A stretch of 64,000 nucleotides of DNA from Gaiellasilicea sp963749515 (GCA_963749515.1 CAVVMR010000012.1:1-64000); one strand, 5' to 3'; positions 33,488-43,753 are shown, counted from the stretch's first letter. The notes: a model not told the origin generated them from the sequence alone. Program-made: numbers and translations.

Positions 33488-34587
33488 CGGCGGATCTCCT
33501 GGTAGAGCGTGTCGCGCTGGACGGGGATCCGGCCGGCGTCGCGGACGAAGCGTACGAGCTCCTCGATCTTCTGCTCCGTCTCCGTCACCGCGCCGGCCGC
33601 GTGGAAGATCTGCTCGCGCACGACCGTGCCCTGGACGTCGTTGGCGCCGAAGTGGAGCGCAACGGCCGCGAGCGGCATGCCCATCATGATCCAGTAGGCC
33701 TTGATGTTCGCGACGTTGTCGAGCAGGAGCCGCGAGACGGCGAGCATCTTCAGGTCGTCCGAGCCGGTCGTGTGCCGCCAGCCACGCCGCTCGAAGACCG
33801 TGTTCTCGGGATGGAAGGCGAGCGGGATGAAGGCGAGGAAGCCGCCTGTCTCGTCCTGCTGCGCCCGGAGCCGAAGGAGGTGGTCGACCCGCTCCTCGTA
33901 GGTCTCGACGTGGCCGTAGAGCATCGTGCAGTGCGTCGGGATCCCCAGCCGGTGCGCGGCGTCGTGGGTGCGGAACCAGAAGTCGGGATGCTCCTTCCCC
34001 GGCGCCACGAGCTTGCGCACCCGGTCGGCGAACACCTCTGCCCCACCGCCGGGAAGCGAGCCGAGCCCGGCCGCCTTCAGCTCCGTCAGAACCTGCTCGT
34101 GCGTCAGGCCCGAGAGCACCGTCATGTGGTGGATCTCGGAGGCCGTGTACATCTTCAGATGCACGTCCGGAAGCGCCTGCTTCAGCGAGCGCACGGCGTC
34201 GACGTAGAACTCGAAGTCGACGTGCGGGTTCTCGCCGTTGACCATGTGGATCTCCGTGAAGCCGGTCAGCTCGCGCTGGCGCACCGCGTCCTCGACGAGC
34301 TCCTGCGTGGAGATCGTGTAGGCGTGCTCCTGCTTCTGTGTCGCGGCGAAGGCGCAGAACTTGCACTTCACGCGGCACACGTTCGTCTGGTTCAAGTAGA
34401 GGTTCTGGACGAAGTAGACCTCGTCGGTGCCGCCCCGAAGCCGGCGCGCACGGTCGGCGAGCTCGCCGAGCCCGAGCAGGTCGTCGGACTCCAGGAGCGC
34501 GAGCCCGTCCTCGAAGTCCAGGCGCTCGCCAGCCTCGATCTTCTCGCGGATCGGCTCGAGCGTGGATGTGCGGGCGAGGATGGCCAT
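33475..34587 (-). CDS. mqnE: Aminofutalosine synthase (MqnE)
   Basis: The 370-residue radical-SAM protein contains CRVKCKFCAFAATQ and the MqnE-specific EIHMVNGENPHVDFEFYVD and LPGGGAEVFADRVRKLVAPGK segments. It joins 3-enolpyruvyl-benzoate to the adenosyl group of SAM to give aminofutalosine. Its start overlaps the stop of the polyprenyl synthase gene (TGATG). Confidence 0.94.
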   Translation of the reverse strand: MAILARTSTLEPIREKIEAGERLDFEDGLALLESDDLLGLGELADRARRLRGGTDEVYFVQNLYLNQTNVCRVKCKFCAFAATQKQEHAYTISTQELVEDAVRQRELTGFTEIHMVNGENPHVDFEFYVDAVRSLKQALPDVHLKMYTASEIHHMTVLSGLTHEQVLTELKAAGLGSLPGGGAEVFADRVRKLVAPGKEHPDFWFRTHDAAHRLGIPTHCTMLYGHVETYEERVDHLLRLRAQQDETGGFLAFIPLAFHPENTVFERRGWRHTTGSDDLKMLAVSRLLLDNVANIKAYWIMMGMPLAAVALHFGANDVQGTVVREQIFHAAGAVTETEQKIEELVRFVRDAGRIPVQRDTLYQEIRRWSA

Positions 34588-35495
34588 CAGCGTTTTCGGT
34601 TCACAACGGCGTCCGCAAGCGACTCGAGCTCCTCCCGGTGCGCCCCGCCGTTCAGGGATTCCCGGGCTTCTCTAGCGTAGTCGAGCGCTACCTGCCTGGA
34701 GCGTTCGAGCGCGCCGGTCGCGGCGACGCGGACGAGCACGCCCTCGACCGGACCGCCCGCAAGTGCCACGCGGACAACATCGTCCTCTCGGGCCGCCAGC
34801 AGGAGCGGGAGCGTCGGCGTCCCCTCGCGCAGGTCGGTGCCCGCGACCTTTCCGGTCTCGATCGTGTCGCCCGAGCAGTCGAGGATGTCGTCGGCGATCT
34901 GGAAGGCGATGCCGAGATTGAGGCCGAAACGGCCGAGCGTGCCGCCCGAGCCGAGCGAGCAGGCGGCCTGGAAGAGCTTCCCGGTCTTGAGCGCACACCG
35001 CTCGAGGTACGCCTCCACCGTCGTGTCGGGATCGTTGCGCTGACGGCGTTGCATCGCCTCGCCGCGCGCCAGGCAGAGCGACGCCTCGGCGAGGACGGCG
35101 ACGTCCTTGACGTCCCCCTCGGCCGAAAGCTCCGCGAATGCGCGGGCGAAGAGGTAATCGCCCGTTGCCCGAGCCGCGTCCGCTCCGTGAGCGGCCCACG
35201 CCGCTGTCCTGCCGCGGCGCACGGCTGCGCCGTCGATCAGATCGTCGTGGACGAGCGTCGCCATGTGGACGAGCTCGACGGCCACGCCGGCCGCGACGGG
35301 AGGCGGCTCGCCCAGCGGCGCCGAGAGAAACGCCAGCAGGGGCCGCAACCGCTTGCCGCCCGCTGCCAGCGCGTCGGCGCCGACCTCGGCGGCGCGGCCT
35401 CCGTACGACGCGACGGCCGCCGCGAGGCGCACCTCGATCTCCTCCAGGTACGAGTCGAGGCCCGGCAGCCGGCGGACGTCCTCGAGCGTCGTCAC
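34587..35495 (-). CDS. Polyprenyl diphosphate synthase
   Basis: The 302-residue trans-prenyltransferase has both aspartate-rich motifs, HDDLIDGA and ADDILDC, and AAGGKRLRPLLAF near the N-terminus. Inside the menaquinone operon it most likely makes the side chain (heptaprenyl to nonaprenyl diphosphate). Chain length cannot be read reliably. It starts at GTG 35495, overlapping the ubiE stop (GTGA). Confidence 0.9.
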   Translation of the reverse strand: MTTLEDVRRLPGLDSYLEEIEVRLAAAVASYGGRAAEVGADALAAGGKRLRPLLAFLSAPLGEPPPVAAGVAVELVHMATLVHDDLIDGAAVRRGRTAAWAAHGADAARATGDYLFARAFAELSAEGDVKDVAVLAEASLCLARGEAMQRRQRNDPDTTVEAYLERCALKTGKLFQAACSLGSGGTLGRFGLNLGIAFQIADDILDCSGDTIETGKVAGTDLREGTPTLPLLLAAREDDVVRVALAGGPVEGVLVRVAATGALERSRQVALDYAREARESLNGGAHREELESLADAVVNRKR

Positions 35496-36175
35496 CGTGC
35501 CGTCCCCGTGTGCAGGGCGACGATGCCGCCGCCGAGGCGCCGGAACGTGACGTCGGCGAAGCCTGCGGCCGCCATCAACCCGGCCAGCTCGTCGGGGCCG
35601 GGAAAGCGGCGGACGCTCGCGGGGAGATACGTGTAGGCCTTGCCACCTGGAAGGATCTTGCCCGCGAGCGGGATGAGCACGTCGAACCAGAGCCGGTAGA
35701 AGAGCCGAAGCGGCCCGCGGGGACGCGTGATCTCGAGGATGCCGACCCGGCCGCCGGCGCGCAGCACACGGCGCAGCTCGGCAAGCCCTTGCTCGAGGTC
35801 GGCAACGTTGCGGACGCCAAATCCGACCGTGGCCGCATCGAACGACGCAGCCTCGAACGGGAGCTCCAGCAGGTCGCCCTGGATCCACTCGATCGCGGAG
35901 TCTTTCCGCCGGGCGCGCTCGAGCATCGGCTCGGAGAAGTCGAGACCCACCACCTCTGCCCCGGCCTTGCGCGCGGCGACCGCGAGATCGCCCGTGCCGC
36001 AGCAGGCGTCGAGAACGCGGTCGCCCGGCGCAACCACCGCCCGGACGGTCAACCGCCGCCAGCGCTGGTCGAGCCCGACCGTCATCACGCGGTTCATCAG
36101 GTCGTAGACCGGAGCGATCCGGTCGAACATCGACCGGACGCCGTCGGCCGGGAGCGTCCCCGACTCGTGTGTCAT
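35492..36175 (-). CDS. menG: Demethylmenaquinone methyltransferase (UbiE/MenG)
   Basis: The 227-residue SAM-dependent methyltransferase has family motifs VRSMFDRIAPVYDLMNRVMT, VLDACCGTGDLAVAARKAG, and FGVRNVADLEQGLAE with PGGKAYTYLPASVRRFP near the end. It performs the last menaquinone step, C-methylation of the demethyl precursor. It overlaps ubiX by 4 bp. Confidence 0.93.
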   Translation of the reverse strand: MTHESGTLPADGVRSMFDRIAPVYDLMNRVMTVGLDQRWRRLTVRAVVAPGDRVLDACCGTGDLAVAARKAGAEVVGLDFSEPMLERARRKDSAIEWIQGDLLELPFEAASFDAATVGFGVRNVADLEQGLAELRRVLRAGGRVGILEITRPRGPLRLFYRLWFDVLIPLAGKILPGGKAYTYLPASVRRFPGPDELAGLMAAAGFADVTFRRLGGGIVALHTGTAR

Positions 36176-36756
36176 TGGCCCCACCGCTTCATCAGCGAGT
36201 TGTCCAGCCCGAGCTGGTCGAGGATGCGGGCGACGATGAAGTCGACGAGGTCGTCGATCGTCTCGGCACCGTGGTAGAAGCCTGGCGCAGCGAACAGGAT
36301 CGTCGCGCCTGCCTGCTGCAGCGTCGCGAGCCCGTTCAGGTGGATGAACGAGAGCGGCGTCTCGCGCGGCACGAGCACGAGCTTCCGGCCCTCCTTCAGC
36401 GCGACCGACGCGGCCCGGTGGATCAGATTCGCCATCGCGCCGGCCGCGAGCGTTCCGACGGTCGACATCGAGCACGGGCAGATGACGTAGGCGTCCACCT
36501 TCGCCGAGCCGGACGCATACGGGCTCTTGTAGTCGTTGACGCCGAACACGGTGACGCCGTCGGCGCCCGCGGTGAAGCGCTCGAGCACATCGTCCCGCGC
36601 AAGGCTCGCGTCACCGTAGAGCTCTGTCGCGATTACCTCGATGCCGGCGGCCGACGCCGCCAGCCCGACCTCGCAGCCCGACTCCGTCAGGGCGCGCAGC
36701 AGCCTTGCGGCGTACGGAGCGCCGGACGCGCCCGTCACGCCGAGGAAGACGTTCAA
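36172..36756 (-). CDS. ubiX: Flavin prenyltransferase (UbiX), menaquinone-linked
   Basis: The 194-residue protein starts NVFLGVTGASGAPYAARLL and has CPCSMSTVGTLAAGAMANLIHRAA and LVLVPRETPLSFIHLNGL, all UbiX hallmarks. It makes prenyl-FMN for UbiD-type decarboxylases. With the ubiD gene at 39344-40849 it fits the MqnL/MqnM pair that decarboxylates the prenylated naphthoate in the futalosine route. It follows qcrC by 3 bp. Confidence 0.92.
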   Translation of the reverse strand: MNVFLGVTGASGAPYAARLLRALTESGCEVGLAASAAGIEVIATELYGDASLARDDVLERFTAGADGVTVFGVNDYKSPYASGSAKVDAYVICPCSMSTVGTLAAGAMANLIHRAASVALKEGRKLVLVPRETPLSFIHLNGLATLQQAGATILFAAPGFYHGAETIDDLVDFIVARILDQLGLDNSLMKRWGQ

Positions 36757-36759
36757 CGC

Positions 36760-37581
36760 TTACTCCTTCGGGCCCTTGGAGACGTCGAGGAAGACCGCGA
36801 TCTTGCGCAGGTTCTCCTCGCCGAGCGTGGCGAACGGCGGCATCGCCGTGTTTCCGAACTCCGCCGGGTTCGTCACGTAGCGCTGGAAGTAGTCGACGCC
36901 CTTGTTCGTCGCGCCGATGTCGCTGAGGTCAGGCGCCCCGAGGTTCGCCGAGCCGGTGCCGAGGTAGATGTGGCATTGCAGGCAGCCGGCGACTGCGAAC
37001 AGCTCGGCGCCCTCGACCGCCTCGTCGTTGCCGACGAAACCCTGCTTCTCCGACCACTCCGGCACCGCCTCGATCGTCTCGGAGCCGAGGGACTCTCGCG
37101 CGGTCGCCCCCTTGTACGTGAGCGTCCCCATTGCCAGCACGACGACGATCGCCGCGACGATCGCGACCGGGCGCCGGGAGAGCCGGCGCTCGCGCCGGAT
37201 GTCGATGAACGGCAGCGCGATCAGGATCCCGAGCAGGATGTTGGGGATCCCCACCGTGCCCAGGACGACCGTGTCCGGCCACTTGAAGATCCGCAGGAGG
37301 TAGAAGAGGAAGTAGAAGTACCAGTCCGGCCGCGGCACGAAGTTCGTCGTGCCCGGGTCGGCCTCCTCGGTGTAGTAGGGGCCGAGCCAGCCGGGATCGT
37401 CCGACCCCTCTGCGGTGAAGTACCAGACGCACGCGAGCCCGACGATCACGCCCACGACGATCAGGCTCATCACCGTGTCGTGGAACATGGCGTGCGGGAA
37501 GAAGGGCTTCCCGGTCCGCTCGACGTCCTCCTTGTACCGCTTGTGCTGCGCGCGCCGCTCCTCGATCCGGCGGCTAGCCAT
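36760..37581 (-). CDS. qcrC: Menaquinol:cytochrome c reductase, subunit-IV/cytochrome c fusion (QcrC)
   Basis: The 273-residue membrane protein has an N-terminal subunit-IV-like part with three transmembrane helices and the DWYFYFLFYLLRIFKWP quinol-site region (about residues 85-105). A C-terminal mono-heme cytochrome c domain follows, with CLQCH near residue 203 and an axial Met in TAMPPFATLG. This is the Bacillus-type b6c fusion rather than the diheme QcrC of Mycobacterium. It overlaps the cytochrome b gene by 8 bp. Confidence 0.9.
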   Translation of the reverse strand: MASRRIEERRAQHKRYKEDVERTGKPFFPHAMFHDTVMSLIVVGVIVGLACVWYFTAEGSDDPGWLGPYYTEEADPGTTNFVPRPDWYFYFLFYLLRIFKWPDTVVLGTVGIPNILLGILIALPFIDIRRERRLSRRPVAIVAAIVVVLAMGTLTYKGATARESLGSETIEAVPEWSEKQGFVGNDEAVEGAELFAVAGCLQCHIYLGTGSANLGAPDLSDIGATNKGVDYFQRYVTNPAEFGNTAMPPFATLGEENLRKIAVFLDVSKGPKE

Positions 37582-38383
37582 CCGCAGCTCCTCCGCGCCG
37601 GCCCGGCCGGACGAGGCCCTCACGTCCGTTGCTCGGGGCCACCTCCTCGGGCCGCTCGCGGCCGGCAGCCGTGGGCGACCACGGCGGCGAGGTGACGCCG
37701 AGCCGGATCACGAGGTACAGGTGGAGGCCGATCAGCGCGAAGATGCCGCCCGGGATCACGAGCATGTGCAGCGAGTAGAACTTGCTGAGCGTGTCCGACC
37801 CGATCTCTGTCCCTCCGGCAAGGAACTGGGCGAGGAACGGGCCGATCACCGGCATCGTCCCGTTCAGGTTGATGCCGACGACGGTTGCCCAGTAGGCGGT
37901 CTGGTCCCACGGAAGGAGGTAGCCCGTGAAGCCCTCGAGCATCCCCAGCGCGAGCAGGAGCACGCCGATGATCCAGTTCAGCTCGCGGGGGTACTTGTAC
38001 GACCCGAAGAGGAAGACGCGGGCCATGTGGAGGAACATCAGGATGATGAAGACGCTGGCGCCCCAGCGATGCATGCCGCGGACGAGCCAGCCGAGGGTGA
38101 GGTCGTTGGTGATGAACTGGACCGACTGGTACGCCTTGTCGGGGTCGGGCTTGTAGTAGAACGCGAGCACGACGCCGGTGATCGCCTGGACGAGGAACGC
38201 GGTCAGCGTCGCGGAGCCGAGCGTGTGGAACCAGCCCGTGTCGCGCGGCACCTTCCGGAAGAGGAAGTACTTGACGCCGCCGACGAGGCCGGAGCGCTCC
38301 TCGAGCCAGTCGAGCGGGTAGAGCGCGGCAGCCTCGAGCTGCGCCCGGCGCGCGGACTTCTTCCGTGCCGGGGCGACGGCCAT
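37574..38383 (-). CDS. qcrB: Cytochrome b subunit (b6 type, QcrB)
   Basis: The 269-residue protein is the cytochrome b6-length N-terminal half of cytochrome b. It has four transmembrane helices and paired heme ligands in HRWGASVFIILMFLHMARVF and FYSLHMLVIPGGIFALIGLHLYLV, plus GYLLPWDQTAYWATVVG for the quinol site. The C-terminal extension is Arg/Gly rich. It carries two b hemes and takes electrons from menaquinol. The Rieske gene lies immediately upstream with no gap. Confidence 0.93.
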   Translation of the reverse strand: MAVAPARKKSARRAQLEAAALYPLDWLEERSGLVGGVKYFLFRKVPRDTGWFHTLGSATLTAFLVQAITGVVLAFYYKPDPDKAYQSVQFITNDLTLGWLVRGMHRWGASVFIILMFLHMARVFLFGSYKYPRELNWIIGVLLLALGMLEGFTGYLLPWDQTAYWATVVGINLNGTMPVIGPFLAQFLAGGTEIGSDTLSKFYSLHMLVIPGGIFALIGLHLYLVIRLGVTSPPWSPTAAGRERPEEVAPSNGREGLVRPGRRGGAADG

Positions 38384-39301
38384 CTAGCGCGGCACCTCGA
38401 GCGGGTAGAGCCAGGCTTCGGGGCCGTCGACGTGGACGCCCGGTGGCATGCGGCCGTACTTCTTGATCCGCGCGCGAGCGCCGTTGCCCTCGACGTCGGC
38501 CACGCTGTAGAAGCTGCCGATCACGAGGTTGCCCTCCTTGATCGAGAACTCCGCGCGGTCGAGCGCGCGAACGGGCGGACCGGCTGTCCGGTTCCCCTCG
38601 GTGTCGTACTGGCCGCCGTGGCACGGGCAGCCGAAGCCGGCGGGCTGGGTCGGCGTCAGCTCGACATGGTCGCCGAACGTCTTCTTCTGGTCGTCGAAGA
38701 CGGGGCCGTTCGGCTGCACCGGGCAGCCGAGGTGCGCGCAGCGCGAGTAGAGGATCGTGAAGCTCGGCACGCCCTCGAGCTGGCCGTTGTTGCGGATGAA
38801 CATCGTCCGCCGGCTCACCTCGCCGATCTCGGCGTTCTCGAGGAACGTGGCGATCACGAACTGCCCCTCGGGGAAGTCCTCGATCGGGCCGAGCTCGACG
38901 TTCGGCTCGTGCTGGTTCGTGAACGACGGCAGGACGGCGAAGCCGAGCACCGGCAGGGTGATCACGCCGCCGATGACCCCGCCGAGGCCGAGCGTGGCGG
39001 CCGAGAGGAAGACGCTGCGCGGATACGTCGCGGGCTCGTCGTCGCTCTCTTCTCCAGGCGGCGCGGCGGACGTGAGCGCAGCCCGCGTCTCGGGCTCGAC
39101 CGCGGGCGCGGGCGTGCGCACCGGTCGCGTGACGTCGCGGATCCAGAGGAAGCCGAAGACGAGCGCGATCACGGCGCCGACCACGGCGGCGACCGTGCTG
39201 ACGACGAGCCCGGTGAGCACGACGGCGATGCCGATCGCGAAGCCGATCGGCCAGAGGCTCGGCGGCGGCGTGTGCGGCGTCTCGTTGTCGTGCGAGCTCA
39301 A
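38384..39301 (-). CDS. qcrA: Rieske iron-sulfur protein (QcrA)
   Basis: The 305-residue protein has two N-terminal transmembrane helices (about 17-52), a linker, a further helix near residue 92, and the Rieske domain with CAHLGCPV and FGCPCHGGQYD, giving the two Cys and two His ligands of the 2Fe-2S cluster. It passes electrons from menaquinol to cytochrome c. The extra N-terminal helices are as in other actinobacterial QcrA. It starts at TTG 39301, ~42 bp after the ubiD stop, and is the first gene of the bc block. Confidence 0.9.
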   Translation of the reverse strand: MSSHDNETPHTPPPSLWPIGFAIGIAVVLTGLVVSTVAAVVGAVIALVFGFLWIRDVTRPVRTPAPAVEPETRAALTSAAPPGEESDDEPATYPRSVFLSAATLGLGGVIGGVITLPVLGFAVLPSFTNQHEPNVELGPIEDFPEGQFVIATFLENAEIGEVSRRTMFIRNNGQLEGVPSFTILYSRCAHLGCPVQPNGPVFDDQKKTFGDHVELTPTQPAGFGCPCHGGQYDTEGNRTAGPPVRALDRAEFSIKEGNLVIGSFYSVADVEGNGARARIKKYGRMPPGVHVDGPEAWLYPLEVPR

Positions 39302-39343
39302 GTCAGATCCCCACCTGATTCAACCGGCATGCGCTCTTGCCTG

Positions 39344-40849
39344 TCAACGACGTAACAGCTGCCGCAACCCGCGACGAGAGCCATTCTCTACGAGTTGGGC
39401 GCCCTCGTGCGCCGGTATGCCGTACTCCTCCCACCGGCGGTCGACCAACTCCCTGATCTCGTCGCTCATCGCGATCTCCTCCGGCCACTCGCGCGTCCCC
39501 TCCTCCGGCCCCTTCGCGGTCGCATCGATCCCGAGCTTGCCGCCGATGAACTGGAGCGTCGGCGCGTGGTCGAGATGGTCGAGCGGGCCCTCGGCGATCA
39601 CGACGTCCCGCTTGGGATCGACGTTGGCGCCGACGTAGAAGAAGACCTCGCCGTAGTCGTGGACGTTCACGTGCGCGTCGACGACGACGACCGACTTCGA
39701 GAGGCTGAGCATCCCGAGGCCCCAGATCGCGTGCATCACCTTGTGGGCATGGCCGGGGAAGGACTTGCGGATCGAGACGATCACGCAGTTGTGGAACGCG
39801 CCGGCGACGGGCAGGTCGTAGTCCACGATCTCGGGCACCGTCATCTTGATCGCCGGCAGGAAGATCCGCTCCGTCGCCTTCCCGAGCCACGCGTCCTCCT
39901 GCACGGGCTTGCCGACGACGATCGACGGATAGACCGCGTCGCGACGCATCGTGATCGCCGAGAGGCGGAAGACGGGGAACGGCTCCGCCGCCGTGTAGTA
40001 GCCGGTGTGGTCGCCGAACGGCCCTTCCATGCCGACCTCGCCCTTCTCGATCGTCCCCTCGAGGACGATCTCGGCGTTGGCGGGCACCTCGAGATCGACG
40101 GTCTTCGCCTTGACCAGCTCGACGGGCTCGCCGCGGAGGAAGCCGGCGAGCATGAACTCGTCGATGTGCTTCGGCAGCGGCGCGCTGGCGGAGTACGCGG
40201 TGACCGGATCGAGCCCGAGCGCGACGGCGACCGGGATCGAGCCGTCGGTGGCGAGGTAGTCGGCGCGGCCGTCCTTGTGGATCTGCCAGTGCATGTAGGT
40301 CGAGCGCGCGTCGATCTTCTGCATCCGGTACATGCCGACGTTGCGGACGCCCGTGTGCGGGTCCTTCGTGATCACCGCGGGCAGCGTGATGAAGGGCGCC
40401 GGGTCGCGGGGCCAGCAACGCTGGATCGGCAGCAGGTCGAGGTTCACGTCGTCGCCGGTGAGCACGATCTCCTGGCTCGCGCCGCGCGAGACCGTCTTCG
40501 GCAGCGAGTCGGCGATCGACTTCAGCTTCTTCAGGCCGCGCACCTTGTCGACGAGCCCCTGCGGCGGCTGCATCTCGAGCACGTCCTCGAGCTTCTCCGC
40601 GACGTCGTCGAGCCGCTCGACCCCGAACGCCATGCACATCCGGCGCTCGGTGCCGAACTGGTTGATCAGGAGCGGATGCTTCGACCCTTTCGGCCGCTCG
40701 AACAGGAGGGCCGGGCCGCCGGTCTTGACCGTGCGGTCGACGATCTCCGTGATCTCGAGGTCGGGATCGACCTCTGCGGAGATGCGAACGAGCTCACCCT
40801 CGTCCTCGAGCAGGCGAATCCACTCGCGCAGGTCGCCGGGAGGGGACAT
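39344..40849 (-). CDS. ubiD: UbiD-family decarboxylase, menaquinone-linked
   Basis: The 501-residue protein matches UbiD: LREWIRLLEDEGELVRI, MAFGVERLDDVAEKLE, HWQIHKDGRADYL, and the prenyl-FMN/metal region MEGPFGDHTGYYTAAEPFPVF carrying the conserved E-x-P-F-G-D-H. It probably removes the carboxyl group of prenylated 1,4-dihydroxy-6-naphthoate (MqnL role). TAGACT precedes its ATG by 7 nt, so the run starting here could be the transcription unit that continues through the bc and mqn genes. Confidence 0.92.
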   Translation of the reverse strand: MSPPGDLREWIRLLEDEGELVRISAEVDPDLEITEIVDRTVKTGGPALLFERPKGSKHPLLINQFGTERRMCMAFGVERLDDVAEKLEDVLEMQPPQGLVDKVRGLKKLKSIADSLPKTVSRGASQEIVLTGDDVNLDLLPIQRCWPRDPAPFITLPAVITKDPHTGVRNVGMYRMQKIDARSTYMHWQIHKDGRADYLATDGSIPVAVALGLDPVTAYSASAPLPKHIDEFMLAGFLRGEPVELVKAKTVDLEVPANAEIVLEGTIEKGEVGMEGPFGDHTGYYTAAEPFPVFRLSAITMRRDAVYPSIVVGKPVQEDAWLGKATERIFLPAIKMTVPEIVDYDLPVAGAFHNCVIVSIRKSFPGHAHKVMHAIWGLGMLSLSKSVVVVDAHVNVHDYGEVFFYVGANVDPKRDVVIAEGPLDHLDHAPTLQFIGGKLGIDATAKGPEEGTREWPEEIAMSDEIRELVDRRWEEYGIPAHEGAQLVENGSRRGLRQLLRR

Positions 40850-40856
40850 CGAACGC

Positions 40857-40862
40857 AGTCTA
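40857..40862 (-). promoter_or_regulatory. -10-like box TAGACT of ubiD
   Basis: It lies 7 nt before ATG 40849 on the minus strand with no Shine-Dalgarno. It may start the large menaquinone-bc transcript. Confidence 0.45.
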
Positions 40863-40871
40863 CGGCTGCTG

Positions 40872-40970
40872 TCAGTGCCCGCGGCGGCGGTGGCGCAGCG
40901 CGCGCGAGGTCTCGCCGATCGCGATCACCGCCACGAAGACGAGACCGGTGACGAGCATGCCGAGGATCAC
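40872..40970 (-). CDS. Very small membrane protein (32 aa)
   Basis: GTG 40970 is preceded by the purine-rich Shine-Dalgarno GAGGAGGGAAGG. The peptide is a single hydrophobic helix (VILGMLVTGLVFVAVIAIGE) and a His/Arg-rich tail ending RHRRRGH. I recall similar tiny proteins in actinobacteria but know no function. It sits between the nitrilase and ubiD genes on the same strand, just upstream of the ubiD promoter-like box. An upstream in-frame GTG would extend it to 47 residues. Confidence 0.55.
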   Translation of the reverse strand: MILGMLVTGLVFVAVIAIGETSRALRHRRRGH

Positions 40971-41046
40971 GTTCCTTCCCTCCTCGGCGGCGTCTGCGAG
41001 CAACCAGGCGATCACAGCGCGAGCTTACCCAACCGCGACCTGTGCG

Positions 41047-42006
41047 TCACGCGTCGTCGGCAAAGCCGTTGCGCAGAGTGGTGACGACCGGGCGCGGCGC
41101 GGTGTCGACGGCGAGCCTGAACACGTCCGGCCGGTGGTAGTGCCCCACCGGGTCGAACAGCCGCCGCGCTGAACGCACCTTGGCGAGATCCAACTCGGCG
41201 AAGAGGACGGTCTCTTCGCGCCGGGCAGGTCCGGCGATGATCTCGCCGTTCGGGCCGACGATCACCGTGTTGCCGTGCTCCACCCACTCCGGGTCGTCCG
41301 GATCCGCCTGCCACACCCGCTCGCGATCGGGGAAGTCGGACGGGATCTGGTCGACGCGTAGGCACGGATTGACGCCGATCACATAGCAGCGGCCCTCACG
41401 GGCGATGTGCCGCATGGTCGCCACCCACGCGTCGCCGGGAGCCAGCGTCGGCGCCAGCCACACGTCGATCCCTTGTGAGTAGAGATAGAACCGGGCCAGC
41501 GGCATGTAGTTCTCCCAGCAGGTCAGCCCACCGATCCGCCCGAAGGGCGTCGGATAGGTGGCGAGCGTCGAGCCGTCGCCCATCCCCCACACCGTTCGCT
41601 CCGAGCCGGTCGGCATCAGCTTGCGGTGCGTGCCGAAGAGGTTGCCCTCGGGATCGAAGTACAGCACCGTGTTGTAGATCGTGCTGCCTGTCGGCTCGCG
41701 CTCCTCGACCCCGATCACCAGATAGACGCCGGCCTCCCGAGCCGCGGCTCCGAGCCGATCGGTGGCGTCGCTCGGCACGACGACCGCCTGGTCGGCGAGC
41801 ATCGCAAACCACTGTTCGTCACCGTCCCAGATCGGCACCGAGTCGATCCAGATCGGCGTGCCCGGCACGAAGACTTCAGGGAAGACGACCAGGTCGGCCG
41901 CGCGTACCGCGGAGTCCGCCAGGTACTCCTCCACCTTGGCGAGGGTCGCCTCGCGATCCATCAGCACGTAGGCGGCCTGCACCGCCGCAACCTTCATCGT
42001 CGCCAT
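41047..42006 (-). CDS. Nitrilase-superfamily carbon-nitrogen hydrolase
   Basis: The 319-residue protein has the nitrilase triad: Glu in VVFPEVFVPGTP, Lys in GTHRKLMPTGSE and Cys in GGLTCWENYMPLARF. The CWENYMPL sequence and HGNTVIVGPNGEIIAGP are characteristic of true nitrilases and aryl/aliphatic nitrilases rather than amidases. It probably hydrolyses nitriles to acid and ammonia; the substrate is unknown. The start has GGAGGAGG upstream. It is alone, downstream of the hemL-linked gene. Confidence 0.9.
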   Translation of the reverse strand: MATMKVAAVQAAYVLMDREATLAKVEEYLADSAVRAADLVVFPEVFVPGTPIWIDSVPIWDGDEQWFAMLADQAVVVPSDATDRLGAAAREAGVYLVIGVEEREPTGSTIYNTVLYFDPEGNLFGTHRKLMPTGSERTVWGMGDGSTLATYPTPFGRIGGLTCWENYMPLARFYLYSQGIDVWLAPTLAPGDAWVATMRHIAREGRCYVIGVNPCLRVDQIPSDFPDRERVWQADPDDPEWVEHGNTVIVGPNGEIIAGPARREETVLFAELDLAKVRSARRLFDPVGHYHRPDVFRLAVDTAPRPVVTTLRNGFADDA

Positions 42007-42042
42007 GTCGGCCTCCTCCGACGACGATACAAGGAGTGGATC

Positions 42043-42490
42043 CTAGCCGCGCTCGGACGAGAAGCGCGACTCGTGCCGCGGGAGCGTCCGCGCCGCGGCG
42101 GCGGGCTCGAGGTTGCCGCCGAGCCGAACGACCGCGTCCAGCCACGCCTCGCCGTCGCCGCTCTCGCCGTCGGCACGGAGCGCAGCGCAGGTCGAGATCA
42201 GCTCGGCGAGCGTCGCCACCGCGTCGAGGTCGCCGGTGGCTGCGATGCGGACGAGGCCGTGCGCATAGAGGTAGTCGCCGAGCAGGAGCGCCACGTCGCC
42301 GTCCACCGGCGCGAAGAGCCGCGGCCGGCCGTAATGGACGAGATAGCCCTCGTAGATCGTCTCCAGCCCGAGCGCAAAGCGCTCCGGTGCGAGCGGCCCG
42401 AAGACCCCCTCGCGCTCCGGCTCGGCGCGCAGTTGCTCGCCCCAGAGCGGGCTCTCGGCCGCCGCCTCCCCGGCGATGACGTCGAAGAGC

Positions 42491-42513
<23 letters not shown>
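42043..42513 (-). CDS. Conserved protein linked to hemL
   Basis: The 156-residue protein is helical: ELFDVIAGEAAAESPLWGEQ, ETIYEGYLVHYGRPRLFAP, VALLLGDYLYAHGLVRIAATG. The last stretch resembles polyprenyl-synthase-like all-alpha proteins but lacks DDxxD. I recall this family next to hemL in related genomes. No function is known. The start is most likely TTG 42513, giving a 23-bp overlap with the hemL end. Confidence 0.65.
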
Positions 42514-43743
<1,230 letters not shown>

Positions 43744-43753
<10 letters not shown>

